Positions 48,201-59,978 of a stretch of 64,000 nt of DNA are shown here, one piece after another (the stretch's first letter is position 1; each line of letters begins with the position of its first letter). The notes under the pieces are model-generated. The model searched no databases. It saw nothing but the letters and a program-made list of their open reading frames with translations, and had not been told where the DNA came from. Source of the stretch: Sipunculus nudus (Eukaryota; Annelida; Sipuncula; Golfingiida; Sipunculidae); NCBI GenBank assembly GCA_026874595.1, contig CM049318.1, forward strand, positions 61,912,250 through 61,976,249, given 5' to 3'. The translations under genes were made by a program, and so were the position numbers.

Positions 48201-51200
48201 TGGAAAATTACCGCTAGGGGGCGCTGCACTGCAACCCCGTACCTACTATCATTGTTTAACCATATCTCCAAAACTACACATTTTAGGTACATAAACTGTA
48301 CACCATATGAATTGGCGTTTCATGGCCTTTCTGCCCATGACCTCTTTTGTTTAATCATACACGGTCCCCACAAATTTTAGCAACTTTGTAAAAATTAAAA
48401 CCCGCATGCACAAATACATATGCCATCACGCATGCATGCACGCGTTTTAGTATGAAAGACAGACACGCTTTCCCGTGACTGCAAAAATTATAGCGTTCGC
48501 CGTATAAAATAAGTGACCACAGGCACTCTTTGCGGGCCGGTTTGCCATTTCTGTCGCGTTATAGTTTATTGCTTGCCGGAATCAGAGATTTCGACAAGTA
48601 TGTTGATCAGTTCCGTTTGTTTGTTTGTCTGTATGTCCCCGCTCTACAGGCCACAGTTTTGCACCAATCGTCCTGAAACTTATAGATAGAGTGTATAATC
48701 GGTTCTTCTCGGAGCCTATTGTTTTTGGTCATGATCGGTCAAGGGTCAAGGTCAGGGTCACCGAAAAGCTCAAAAACGGTTTTTTCTTCATACCTTCGTC
48801 AAAAATAGCCGTAGGCACCTAATCTGTAGCCCGTTTTATTTGCCACTGCATGGCCACTTCCAACACTGCAAAATTGCCTCATTTCGCCGTTACCATGGTT
48901 ACGCAATTTTGGGGAGAAATCATGGAATTTCGTGATTTTTTTCAAATTTGCAGCAATTTTACTGATTCTGAGATATTTTATGTAACATAAGAATATCTCG
49001 AAACGGGTTTTTCAGATTTTGGAAATGGCCGCCAGGGGGCGTTGCAGATGAAAAAACATGAAAATTTGTTTTGGTGCTATACCTCCAGAACTATTAAACA
49101 TTGGGCCATTTCCATCACAGCACCTTAAACTAGGGTCCAGGGGCTTATTTTTGCGCATAGGTGCCAAAGTGCGCTATTGCCAGATTTCTCTATATTTTGG
49201 GTAAAACCTTTGAATTTTGAAAATATGCAGTTTTCAGCTTCTAACTCTGTCAGTTTTTATGCTGGAGAGGTCAAAATTTTTGCATCTTGTAGCCCTTGGT
49301 GAGTTCTCGGTGATCCAACCAAAAATCTTGCAAAATCTCGCACCGTTTCTCGTCGAATGAGATTTCGCGATTTCACGGTGACATGCCCTATAGGCCACAG
49401 ATATGCAGGCATCCGTTTGAAACTGATACATGTTACGTCATACACTAATATCTCGAAAGCAATTGTTCAGTTTTTGGAAAATTACCGCTAGGGGGCGCTG
49501 CACTGCAACCCCGTACCTACTATCATTGTTTAACCATATCTCCAAAACTACACATTTTAGGTACATAAACTGTACACCATATGAATTGGCGTTTCATGGC
49601 CTTTCTGCCCATGACCTCTTTTGTTTAATCATACACGGTCCCCACAAATTTTAGCAACTTTGTAAAAATTAAAACCCGCATGCACAAATACATATGCCAT
49701 CACGCATGCATGCACGCGTTTTAGTATGAAAGACAGACACGCTTTCCCGTGACTGCAAAAATTATAGCGTTCGCCGTATAAAATAAGTGACCACAGGCAC
49801 TCTTTGCGGGCCGGTTTGCCATTTCTGTCGCGTTATAGTTTATTGCTTGCCGGAATCAGAGATTTCGACAAGTATGTTGATCAGTTCCGTTTGTTTGTTT
49901 GTCTGTATGTCCCCGCTCTACAGGCCACAGTTTTGCACCAATCGTCCTGAAACTTATAGATAGAGTGTATAATCGGTTCTTCTCGGAGCCTATTGTTTTT
50001 GGTCATGATCGGTCAAGGGTCAAGGTCAGGGTCACCGAAAAGCTCAAAAACGGTTTTTTCTTCATACCTTCGTCAAAAATAGCCGTAGGCACCTAATCTG
50101 TAGCCCGTTTTATTTGCCACTGCATGGCCACTTCCAACACTGCAAAATTGCCTCATTTCGCCGTTACCATGGTTACGCAATTTTGGGGAGAAATCATGGA
50201 ATTTCGTGATTTTTTTCAAATTTGCAGCAATTTTACTGATTCTGAGATATTTTATGTAACATAAGAATATCTCGAAACGGGTTTTTCAGATTTTGGAAAT
50301 GGCCGCCAGGGGGCGTTGCAGATGAAAAAACATGAAAATTTGTTTTGGTGCTATACCTCCAGAACTATTAAACATTGGGCCATTTCCATCACAGCACCTT
50401 AAACTAGGGTCCAGGGGCTTATTTTTGCGCATAGGTGCCAAAGTGCGCTATTGCCAGATTTCTCTATATTTTGGGTAAAACCTTTGAATTTTGAAAATAT
50501 GCAGTTTTCAGCTTCTAACTCTGTCAGTTTTTATGCTGGAGAGGTCAAAATTTTTGCATCTTGTAGCCCTTGGTGAGTTCTCGGTGATCCAACCAAAAAT
50601 CTTGCAAAATCTCGCACCGTTTCTCGTCGAATGAGATTTCGCGATTTCACGGTGACATGCCCTATAGGCCACAGATATGCAGGCATCCGTTTGAAACTGA
50701 TACATGTTACGTCATACACTAATATCTCGAAAGCAATTGTTCAGTTTTTGGAAAATTACCGCTAGGGGGCGCTGCACTGCAACCCCGTACCTACTATCAT
50801 TGTTTAACCATATCTCCAAAACTACACATTTTAGGTACATAAACTGTACACCATATGAATTGGCGTTTCATGGCCTTTCTGCCCATGACCTCTTTTGTTT
50901 AATCATACACGGTCCCCACAAATTTTAGCAACTTTGTAAAAATTAAAACCCGCATGCACAAATACATATGCCATCACGCATGCATGCACGCGTTTTAGTA
51001 TGAAAGACAGACACGCTTTCCCGTGACTGCAAAAATTATAGCGTTCGCCGTATAAAATAAGTGACCACAGGCACTCTTTGCGGGCCGGTTTGCCATTTCT
51101 GTCGCGTTATAGTTTATTGCTTGCCGGAATCAGAGATTTCGACAAGTATGTTGATCAGTTCCGTTTGTTTGTTTGTCTGTATGTCCCCGCTCTACAGGCC

Positions 51201-54200
51201 ACAGTTTTGCACCAATCGTCCTGAAACTTATAGATAGAGTGTATAATCGGTTCTTCTCGGAGCCTATTGTTTTTGGTCATGATCGGTCAAGGGTCAAGGT
51301 CAGGGTCACCGAAAAGCTCAAAAACGGTTTTTTCTTCATACCTTCGTCAAAAATAGCCGTAGGCACCTAATCTGTAGCCCGTTTTATTTGCCACTGCATG
51401 GCCACTTCCAACACTGCAAAATTGCCTCATTTCGCCGTTACCATGGTTACGCAATTTTGGGGAGAAATCATGGAATTTCGTGATTTTTTTCAAATTTGCA
51501 GCAATTTTACTGATTCTGAGATATTTTATGTAACATAAGAATATCTCGAAACGGGTTTTTCAGATTTTGGAAATGGCCGCCAGGGGGCGTTGCAGATGAA
51601 AAAACATGAAAATTTGTTTTGGTGCTATACCTCCAGAACTATTAAACATTGGGCCATTTCCATCACAGCACCTTAAACTAGGGTCCAGGGGCTTATTTTT
51701 GCGCATAGGTGCCAAAGTGCGCTATTGCCAGATTTCTCTATATTTTGGGTAAAACCTTTGAATTTTGAAAATATGCAGTTTTCAGCTTCTAACTCTGTCA
51801 GTTTTTATGCTGGAGAGGTCAAAATTTTTGCATCTTGTAGCCCTTGGTGAGTTCTCGGTGATCCAACCAAAAATCTTGCAAAATCTCGCACCGTTTCTCG
51901 TCGAATGAGATTTCGCGATTTCACGGTGACATGCCCTATAGGCCACAGATATGCAGGCATCCGTTTGAAACTGATACATGTTACGTCATACACTAATATC
52001 TCGAAAGCAATTGTTCAGTTTTTGGAAAATTACCGCTAGGGGGCGCTGCACTGCAACCCCGTACCTACTATCATTGTTTAACCATATCTCCAAAACTACA
52101 CATTTTAGGTACATAAACTGTACACCATATGAATTGGCGTTTCATGGCCTTTCTGCCCATGACCTCTTTTGTTTAATCATACACGGTCCCCACAAATTTT
52201 AGCAACTTTGTAAAAATTAAAACCCGCATGCACAAATACATATGCCATCACGCATGCATGCACGCGTTTTAGTATGAAAGACAGACACGCTTTCCCGTGA
52301 CTGCAAAAATTATAGCGTTCGCCGTATAAAATAAGTGACCACAGGCACTCTTTGCGGGCCGGTTTGCCATTTCTGTCGCGTTATAGTTTATTGCTTGCCG
52401 GAATCAGAGATTTCGACAAGTATGTTGATCAGTTCCGTTTGTTTGTTTGTCTGTATGTCCCCGCTCTACAGGCCACAGTTTTGCACCAATCGTCCTGAAA
52501 CTTATAGATAGAGTGTATAATCGGTTCTTCTCGGAGCCTATTGTTTTTGGTCATGATCGGTCAAGGGTCAAGGTCAGGGTCACCGAAAAGCTCAAAAACG
52601 GTTTTTTCTTCATACCTTCGTCAAAAATAGCCGTAGGCACCTAATCTGTAGCCCGTTTTATTTGCCACTGCATGGCCACTTCCAACACTGCAAAATTGCC
52701 TCATTTCGCCGTTACCATGGTTACGCAATTTTGGGGAGAAATCATGGAATTTCGTGATTTTTTTCAAATTTGCAGCAATTTTACTGATTCTGAGATATTT
52801 TATGTAACATAAGAATATCTCGAAACGGGTTTTTCAGATTTTGGAAATGGCCGCCAGGGGGCGTTGCAGATGAAAAAACATGAAAATTTGTTTTGGTGCT
52901 ATACCTCCAGAACTATTAAACATTGGGCCATTTCCATCACAGCACCTTAAACTAGGGTCCAGGGGCTTATTTTTGCGCATAGGTGCCAAAGTGCGCTATT
53001 GCCAGATTTCTCTATATTTTGGGTAAAACCTTTGAATTTTGAAAATATGCAGTTTTCAGCTTCTAACTCTGTCAGTTTTTATGCTGGAGAGGTCAAAATT
53101 TTTGCATCTTGTAGCCCTTGGTGAGTTCTCGGTGATCCAACCAAAAATCTTGCAAAATCTCGCACCGTTTCTCGTCGAATGAGATTTCGCGATTTCACGG
53201 TGACATGCCCTATAGGCCACAGATATGCAGGCATCCGTTTGAAACTGATACATGTTACGTCATACACTAATATCTCGAAAGCAATTGTTCAGTTTTTGGA
53301 AAATTACCGCTAGGGGGCGCTGCACTGCAACCCCGTACCTACTATCATTGTTTAACCATATCTCCAAAACTACACATTTTAGGTACATAAACTGTACACC
53401 ATATGAATTGGCGTTTCATGGCCTTTCTGCCCATGACCTCTTTTGTTTAATCATACACGGTCCCCACAAATTTTAGCAACTTTGTAAAAATTAAAACCCG
53501 CATGCACAAATACATATGCCATCACGCATGCATGCACGCGTTTTAGTATGAAAGACAGACACGCTTTCCCGTGACTGCAAAAATTATAGCGTTCGCCGTA
53601 TAAAATAAGTGACCACAGGCACTCTTTGCGGGCCGGTTTGCCATTTCTGTCGCGTTATAGTTTATTGCTTGCCGGAATCAGAGATTTCGACAAGTATGTT
53701 GATCAGTTCCGTTTGTTTGTTTGTCTGTATGTCCCCGCTCTACAGGCCACAGTTTTGCACCAATCGTCCTGAAACTTATAGATAGAGTGTATAATCGGTT
53801 CTTCTCGGAGCCTATTGTTTTTGGTCATGATCGGTCAAGGGTCAAGGTCAGGGTCACCGAAAAGCTCAAAAACGGTTTTTTCTTCATACCTTCGTCAAAA
53901 ATAGCCGTAGGCACCTAATCTGTAGCCCGTTTTATTTGCCACTGCATGGCCACTTCCAACACTGCAAAATTGCCTCATTTCGCCGTTACCATGGTTACGC
54001 AATTTTGGGGAGAAATCATGGAATTTCGTGATTTTTTTCAAATTTGCAGCAATTTTACTGATTCTGAGATATTTTATGTAACATAAGAATATCTCGAAAC
54101 GGGTTTTTCAGATTTTGGAAATGGCCGCCAGGGGGCGTTGCAGATGAAAAAACATGAAAATTTGTTTTGGTGCTATACCTCCAGAACTATTAAACATTGG

Positions 54201-57200
54201 GCCATTTCCATCACAGCACCTTAAACTAGGGTCCAGGGGCTTATTTTTGCGCATAGGTGCCAAAGTGCGCTATTGCCAGATTTCTCTATATTTTGGGTAA
54301 AACCTTTGAATTTTGAAAATATGCAGTTTTCAGCTTCTAACTCTGTCAGTTTTTATGCTGGAGAGGTCAAAATTTTTGCATCTTGTAGCCCTTGGTGAGT
54401 TCTCGGTGATCCAACCAAAAATCTTGCAAAATCTCGCACCGTTTCTCGTCGAATGAGATTTCGCGATTTCACGGTGACATGCCCTATAGGCCACAGATAT
54501 GCAGGCATCCGTTTGAAACTGATACATGTTACGTCATACACTAATATCTCGAAAGCAATTGTTCAGTTTTTGGAAAATTACCGCTAGGGGGCGCTGCACT
54601 GCAACCCCGTACCTACTATCATTGTTTAACCATATCTCCAAAACTACACATTTTAGGTACATAAACTGTACACCATATGAATTGGCGTTTCATGGCCTTT
54701 CTGCCCATGACCTCTTTTGTTTAATCATACACGGTCCCCACAAATTTTAGCAACTTTGTAAAAATTAAAACCCGCATGCACAAATACATATGCCATCACG
54801 CATGCATGCACGCGTTTTAGTATGAAAGACAGACACGCTTTCCCGTGACTGCAAAAATTATAGCGTTCGCCGTATAAAATAAGTGACCACAGGCACTCTT
54901 TGCGGGCCGGTTTGCCATTTCTGTCGCGTTATAGTTTATTGCTTGCCGGAATCAGAGATTTCGACAAGTATGTTGATCAGTTCCGTTTGTTTGTTTGTCT
55001 GTATGTCCCCGCTCTACAGGCCACAGTTTTGCACCAATCGTCCTGAAACTTATAGATAGAGTGTATAATCGGTTCTTCTCGGAGCCTATTGTTTTTGGTC
55101 ATGATCGGTCAAGGGTCAAGGTCAGGGTCACCGAAAAGCTCAAAAACGGTTTTTTCTTCATACCTTCGTCAAAAATAGCCGTAGGCACCTAATCTGTAGC
55201 CCGTTTTATTTGCCACTGCATGGCCACTTCCAACACTGCAAAATTGCCTCATTTCGCCGTTACCATGGTTACGCAATTTTGGGGAGAAATCATGGAATTT
55301 CGTGATTTTTTTCAAATTTGCAGCAATTTTACTGATTCTGAGATATTTTATGTAACATAAGAATATCTCGAAACGGGTTTTTCAGATTTTGGAAATGGCC
55401 GCCAGGGGGCGTTGCAGATGAAAAAACATGAAAATTTGTTTTGGTGCTATACCTCCAGAACTATTAAACATTGGGCCATTTCCATCACAGCACCTTAAAC
55501 TAGGGTCCAGGGGCTTATTTTTGCGCATAGGTGCCAAAGTGCGCTATTGCCAGATTTCTCTATATTTTGGGTAAAACCTTTGAATTTTGAAAATATGCAG
55601 TTTTCAGCTTCTAACTCTGTCAGTTTTTATGCTGGAGAGGTCAAAATTTTTGCATCTTGTAGCCCTTGGTGAGTTCTCGGTGATCCAACCAAAAATCTTG
55701 CAAAATCTCGCACCGTTTCTCGTCGAATGAGATTTCGCGATTTCACGGTGACATGCCCTATAGGCCACAGATATGCAGGCATCCGTTTGAAACTGATACA
55801 TGTTACGTCATACACTAATATCTCGAAAGCAATTGTTCAGTTTTTGGAAAATTACCGCTAGGGGGCGCTGCACTGCAACCCCGTACCTACTATCATTGTT
55901 TAACCATATCTCCAAAACTACACATTTTAGGTACATAAACTGTACACCATATGAATTGGCGTTTCATGGCCTTTCTGCCCATGACCTCTTTTGTTTAATC
56001 ATACACGGTCCCCACAAATTTTAGCAACTTTGTAAAAATTAAAACCCGCATGCACAAATACATATGCCATCACGCATGCATGCACGCGTTTTAGTATGAA
56101 AGACAGACACGCTTTCCCGTGACTGCAAAAATTATAGCGTTCGCCGTATAAAATAAGTGACCACAGGCACTCTTTGCGGGCCGGTTTGCCATTTCTGTCG
56201 CGTTATAGTTTATTGCTTGCCGGAATCAGAGATTTCGACAAGTATGTTGATCAGTTCCGTTTGTTTGTTTGTCTGTATGTCCCCGCTCTACAGGCCACAG
56301 TTTTGCACCAATCGTCCTGAAACTTATAGATAGAGTGTATAATCGGTTCTTCTCGGAGCCTATTGTTTTTGGTCATGATCGGTCAAGGGTCAAGGTCAGG
56401 GTCACCGAAAAGCTCAAAAACGGTTTTTTCTTCATACCTTCGTCAAAAATAGCCGTAGGCACCTAATCTGTAGCCCGTTTTATTTGCCACTGCATGGCCA
56501 CTTCCAACACTGCAAAATTGCCTCATTTCGCCGTTACCATGGTTACGCAATTTTGGGGAGAAATCATGGAATTTCGTGATTTTTTTCAAATTTGCAGCAA
56601 TTTTACTGATTCTGAGATATTTTATGTAACATAAGAATATCTCGAAACGGGTTTTTCAGATTTTGGAAATGGCCGCCAGGGGGCGTTGCAGATGAAAAAA
56701 CATGAAAATTTGTTTTGGTGCTATACCTCCAGAACTATTAAACATTGGGCCATTTCCATCACAGCACCTTAAACTAGGGTCCAGGGGCTTATTTTTGCGC
56801 ATAGGTGCCAAAGTGCGCTATTGCCAGATTTCTCTATATTTTGGGTAAAACCTTTGAATTTTGAAAATATGCAGTTTTCAGCTTCTAACTCTGTCAGTTT
56901 TTATGCTGGAGAGGTCAAAATTTTTGCATCTTGTAGCCCTTGGTGAGTTCTCGGTGATCCAACCAAAAATCTTGCAAAATCTCGCACCGTTTCTCGTCGA
57001 ATGAGATTTCGCGATTTCACGGTGACATGCCCTATAGGCCACAGATATGCAGGCATCCGTTTGAAACTGATACATACCACGAAGACACGTGCAATTGCCG
57101 CAAGTGGCGACAGGGTCCTTACGGTGGGCAGCCGGCGTGTGAAGCGGTGCGTGTCGGCCTTTCCGGGCCCTATCTATTATCATACATGTTGGAGGCACAG

Positions 57201-57659
57201 TCCAAACTTTATTGCTTGCCGGAAATCTTCGATTTTCGAAAACATGTTGGTCTCCCGTGTATGTTTGTTCCTTCATCTTATGTATTATACTAATATCTCA
57301 AAAATTATTTTTCATTTTCCCGATATGGCTGCTAGGGGGCGCTGCACTTGACCCTTCCAAAAAAATCAGTTTTTGAACATATTTCCGTAAGAGTAAACCT
57401 ATATTACACAAACTATAGCTTATTTTCTTTCTCTTGGTCTTCTTCAAAACATTGTCAAGTCATCTGGTCTCCATCTTGTGTCACTTTGTCAGTATGTCTG
57501 TCTGTTTGTCATTTATCCTCAAATTCGCCTGCTTGCTAGTTTTTGCTCTTTAGATATAGCAATCAACAAGTCAGATATGTGGACGAATCCTTTTGAAACT
57601 ATTACATCTTATGTCATACACTAATATCACGAAACGCATTTGTCGTCTTCAGGATATAT

Positions 57660-57674
57660 CCACTAGAGGGCGGT
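57660..57674 (+). promoter_or_regulatory. CTCF-like motif, full 15/15 consensus match
   Basis: CCACTAGAGGGCGGT fits every position of CCASYAGRKGGCRSY. It lies in a relic monomer, in the same orientation as all array sites. Confidence 0.6.
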
Positions 57675-57921
57675 GCAGTCGAACATCCCCAGTATATCAT
57701 TATTTGGCCATATCTCCAAAATTATAAGCCTCAATTACATAAAGTATGGCTTATTTTCTTCCTCTGAGTCTTCTCCATAACCTGATTAAGTCATCTTGTC
57801 TCCATCTTGTGTCCCTTTGTAAGTTTGTCTGTTTGTTTGTCAGTTGTCCTAAAATTCGCCGGCTTTTTGGTTCTTGAGTCTCACTGATAGCATTCTACAG
57901 GCCACCGGTTTGAAAGGATCA

Positions 57922-59173
57922 TTTTTAGCTCAGCTGACTTTCAGTCATGCTGGGCTATAGCGATGGGTCTTTGTCCGTCGTCCTTCCATGTGTCCATCCT
58001 GCTGACCGGCCGCCCGTCTGTTAGCAGGGCACAAATCGTAACTGTACGGGCTAGGGTCATGAACCCTATGTAGTCTTAGAGGTTCTAAAATGATCTCCTT
58101 GCAAACCTGAAATTAGGTCACTGACCTATATTCTCGAAGTTACAGGGTGTGTATGCACCCCCCCCCCCCCCCGAAATAATTCTTTTAGCTAAAATTTCCA
58201 TCCAAAACCTTCCATCTTTCACATGCAGCTCATCTACCAACAGGGAAAGAACCATAATTATTTTGAAGTCAACAGGTCAAAGGTCAAGGTCACAGGAGTC
58301 CCTTTATTTAATGCCTGTGGATGCATTTTAAGCCAAATCTTTCATACCAATTCTTTGAACTTTTACATATATTTCACCTACTAAGAGGGAGAAGAATCCT
58401 ATAGATTTTTAGGTCACAAGATCAAAGATCAGGGTCACAGGATCCAATTTTTTTAAAAGGTTGTGAAAACATTTCAAGCTAGACATTTCATTCCAAACTT
58501 CCCAGCACTGATATCGCTTCACTGCCAACAGGGGAAAAGACCTGTTGATTTTGAGGTCAAAGGTGAAGTTCACTGCACCCACCTTTTGTGTGGAGTCATT
58601 TTCAGGAAACTTTTCAATCTATACCTTCCATTTGTCATATATGGCTTACCTACCAATAGGGGAAGAAGCCTATCGATGTCGAGTTCAAAAGGTCAAAGGT
58701 TAAGGACACATTACTTAATTATTCTAAATGGTTGTGAACATTTTGCAAGTAAAACTGTTCAACCCAAACCTTCAGTCTTTCACATATGCCACATCTATGC
58801 ATCACTCAATTTGATTCACACTTCATATTTATAAGCACCCGTTTCTCAATAATTCTTGCATGGATTTCCTTGATTTTTGCTATATATTTTGATCTTATAT
58901 TTGCCCTTTTGTGGTGTTCCTTTTCAGACTGACAGGTATCAAGCAAGCTATGGGAATAGTTACTGATAGCTTAACAATCAATCATTTTTCCTAAGACCGT
59001 CAAGTCACTGTGTTTTAACCAGACATAGGTGATGTATATTTCTGTTGTCGTCGAAAATTTCAACATATTAGCAAATTGGTTCTTCAAAATGTGACTGGAA
59101 GTTGTGAATCTCAGCCAATGATAAGGTAGGTCATGCTTGGCAGCTGAGCGTCATGACCCATGGGTCACTTGTT
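57922..59173. mobile_element. Inserted ~1.25-kb repeat element (TTTAGCTCAGCTGA...CACTTGTT type)
   Basis: The relic-monomer sequence TTTGAAAGGATCATTTT is interrupted and resumes as AAACTATTACATCTTAC after 59173, the same order seen uninterrupted at about 57590-57610. The ends are imperfect inverted repeats: TTTTTAGCTCAGCTGACTTT at the left, and AGCATGACC/CAGCTGAGC-like sequence at the right. The interior has about four or five ~140-bp degenerate units, each with a CCTTCCATCTTTCACAT-like block, CTACCAACAGGG and an AGGTCAAAGGTCAAGG-like block. GTCCGTCGTCC near the left end and this AGGTCA-rich structure recall a repeat class widespread in bivalve genomes. A homopolymer of about 15 C lies at 58158-58172. 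No transposase is visible. Confidence 0.65.
58274..58292 (+). promoter_or_regulatory. Nuclear-receptor-type direct repeats AGGTCAAAGGTCAAGGTCA
   Basis: AGGTCA-A-AGGTCA is a perfect DR1, overlapping a third half-site AAGGTCA. Weaker versions occur in the neighbouring ~140-bp units (about 58410-58440, 58551-58575, 58688-58705). The motif match is clear. Use as a binding site is unproven, and the motif is a component of the repeat. Confidence 0.45.
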
Positions 59174-59394
59174 AAACTATTACATCTTACATCTTACAGT
59201 AATATCTCGAAACAGATTATTCATTTTTCTGGATATTGCCAATAGGGGGCGCTGCACTCGGCTCTCCCCTATATATATTTCTTTGCCATATCTACAAAAC
59301 TATAAACTTCAATTACAAACACTATGACTTATTGTCTTCTTTTGAATCTACTCCATAATCTGAGTTAGTCATCTTATCTTATTCTTGTGTCACT

Positions 59395-59580
59395 TTTTCA
59401 GTATGTCTGTCTGTTTGTCAGTGATCCTCTATTTCGCCTGCTTGCTGGATCTTACGTCCTACAGTTAGCAATCTTCAGGCCACAGTTTTTCAGTATGTCT
59501 GTCTGTTTGTCAGTGATCCTCAATTTCGCCTGATTGCTGGATCTTGCGTCTTACAGTTAGCAATCTTCAGGCCACAGTTT
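59395..59580. repeat. 92-bp direct tandem duplication
   Basis: CAGTATGTCTGTCTGTTTGT at 59399 recurs at 59491. The whole unit through CAATCTTCAGGCCACAGTTT is repeated with a few substitutions (CTCTATTTCGCCTGCTTG versus CTCAATTTCGCCTGATTG). It lies inside a relic monomer. Confidence 0.85.
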
Positions 59581-59978
59581 TGAAGGAATCCTTTTGGAAT
59601 TGGAACATCTCTCACAATAATATATACATCTTGGAACATTTCTTACAATAATATCTCAAAAGAAATTTTTAATTTTTGGGATATGGCCGCTAGGGGATGC
59701 TGCGGTAGAGCCTCCACACCATATCATTTTTTGGCCATATCTCCGACATTATAAACTCTACCTTCACTTGTAGTCTGTTATCTCAGGTGTGTCAGTATAT
59801 TTGTCTGTTTTGAGCTATGTCTGATTTCATGTTCTTTTGTGTGATTTATGTCGTTCAACAGGCCAAACGTTCCAGGAATCACTTTAAAAGTCATTCAATT
59901 GATAGAAAACCGTCAGTTTGTCCTGTTTGTCCATCCGTCTGTCATTTAAGTCCGGCAAGCTCTCGACCTATGGTCGTC

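Larger units (their letters stand above)
44345..57076. repeat. Macrosatellite array 1: 1,274-bp monomer, ~10 copies
   Basis: Landmarks such as ATGTCCCCGCTCTACAGGCC recur at 44812, 46086, 47360 and so on to 56278, always 1,274 bp apart. Copies look virtually identical. The first has one A fewer in the GTAAAATTAAAACCC tract near 44570. The array ends at about 57076, where GAAACTGATACAT is followed by unrelated sequence. Each monomer is itself a dimer of two ancient sub-units (about 819 and 455 bp), each with ATATCTCGAAA, a CTCF-like motif, CCATATCTCC/CTATACCTCC and a CAGGCCAC-like block. No coding capacity: the short frames are under 75 codons and not protein-like. Each copy also holds an alternating purine-pyrimidine tract, ACGCATGCATGCACGCG. 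Confidence 0.95.
57077..59978. repeat. Diverged relic monomers between the two macrosatellite arrays
   Basis: The segment keeps single-sub-unit relatives of the 1,274-bp repeat: ATATCTC/ATATCAC blocks with CTCF-like cores at about 57328, 57660, 59239 and 59687, each followed by CCATATCTCCAAAA-like sequence, GTCTGTTTGTC and a CAGGCCACxxTTTTGAA block. Spacing of the first two is about 331 bp, and about 326 bp from the second to the third once the inserted element at 57922-59173 is removed. Substitution levels are much higher than in the flanking arrays. No gene is seen. Confidence 0.8.

Noticed and set aside
58158-58172. C homopolymer as a functional G-quadruplex
   Set aside because: A single ~15-base run is most simply replication slippage, and its length may be inaccurate.
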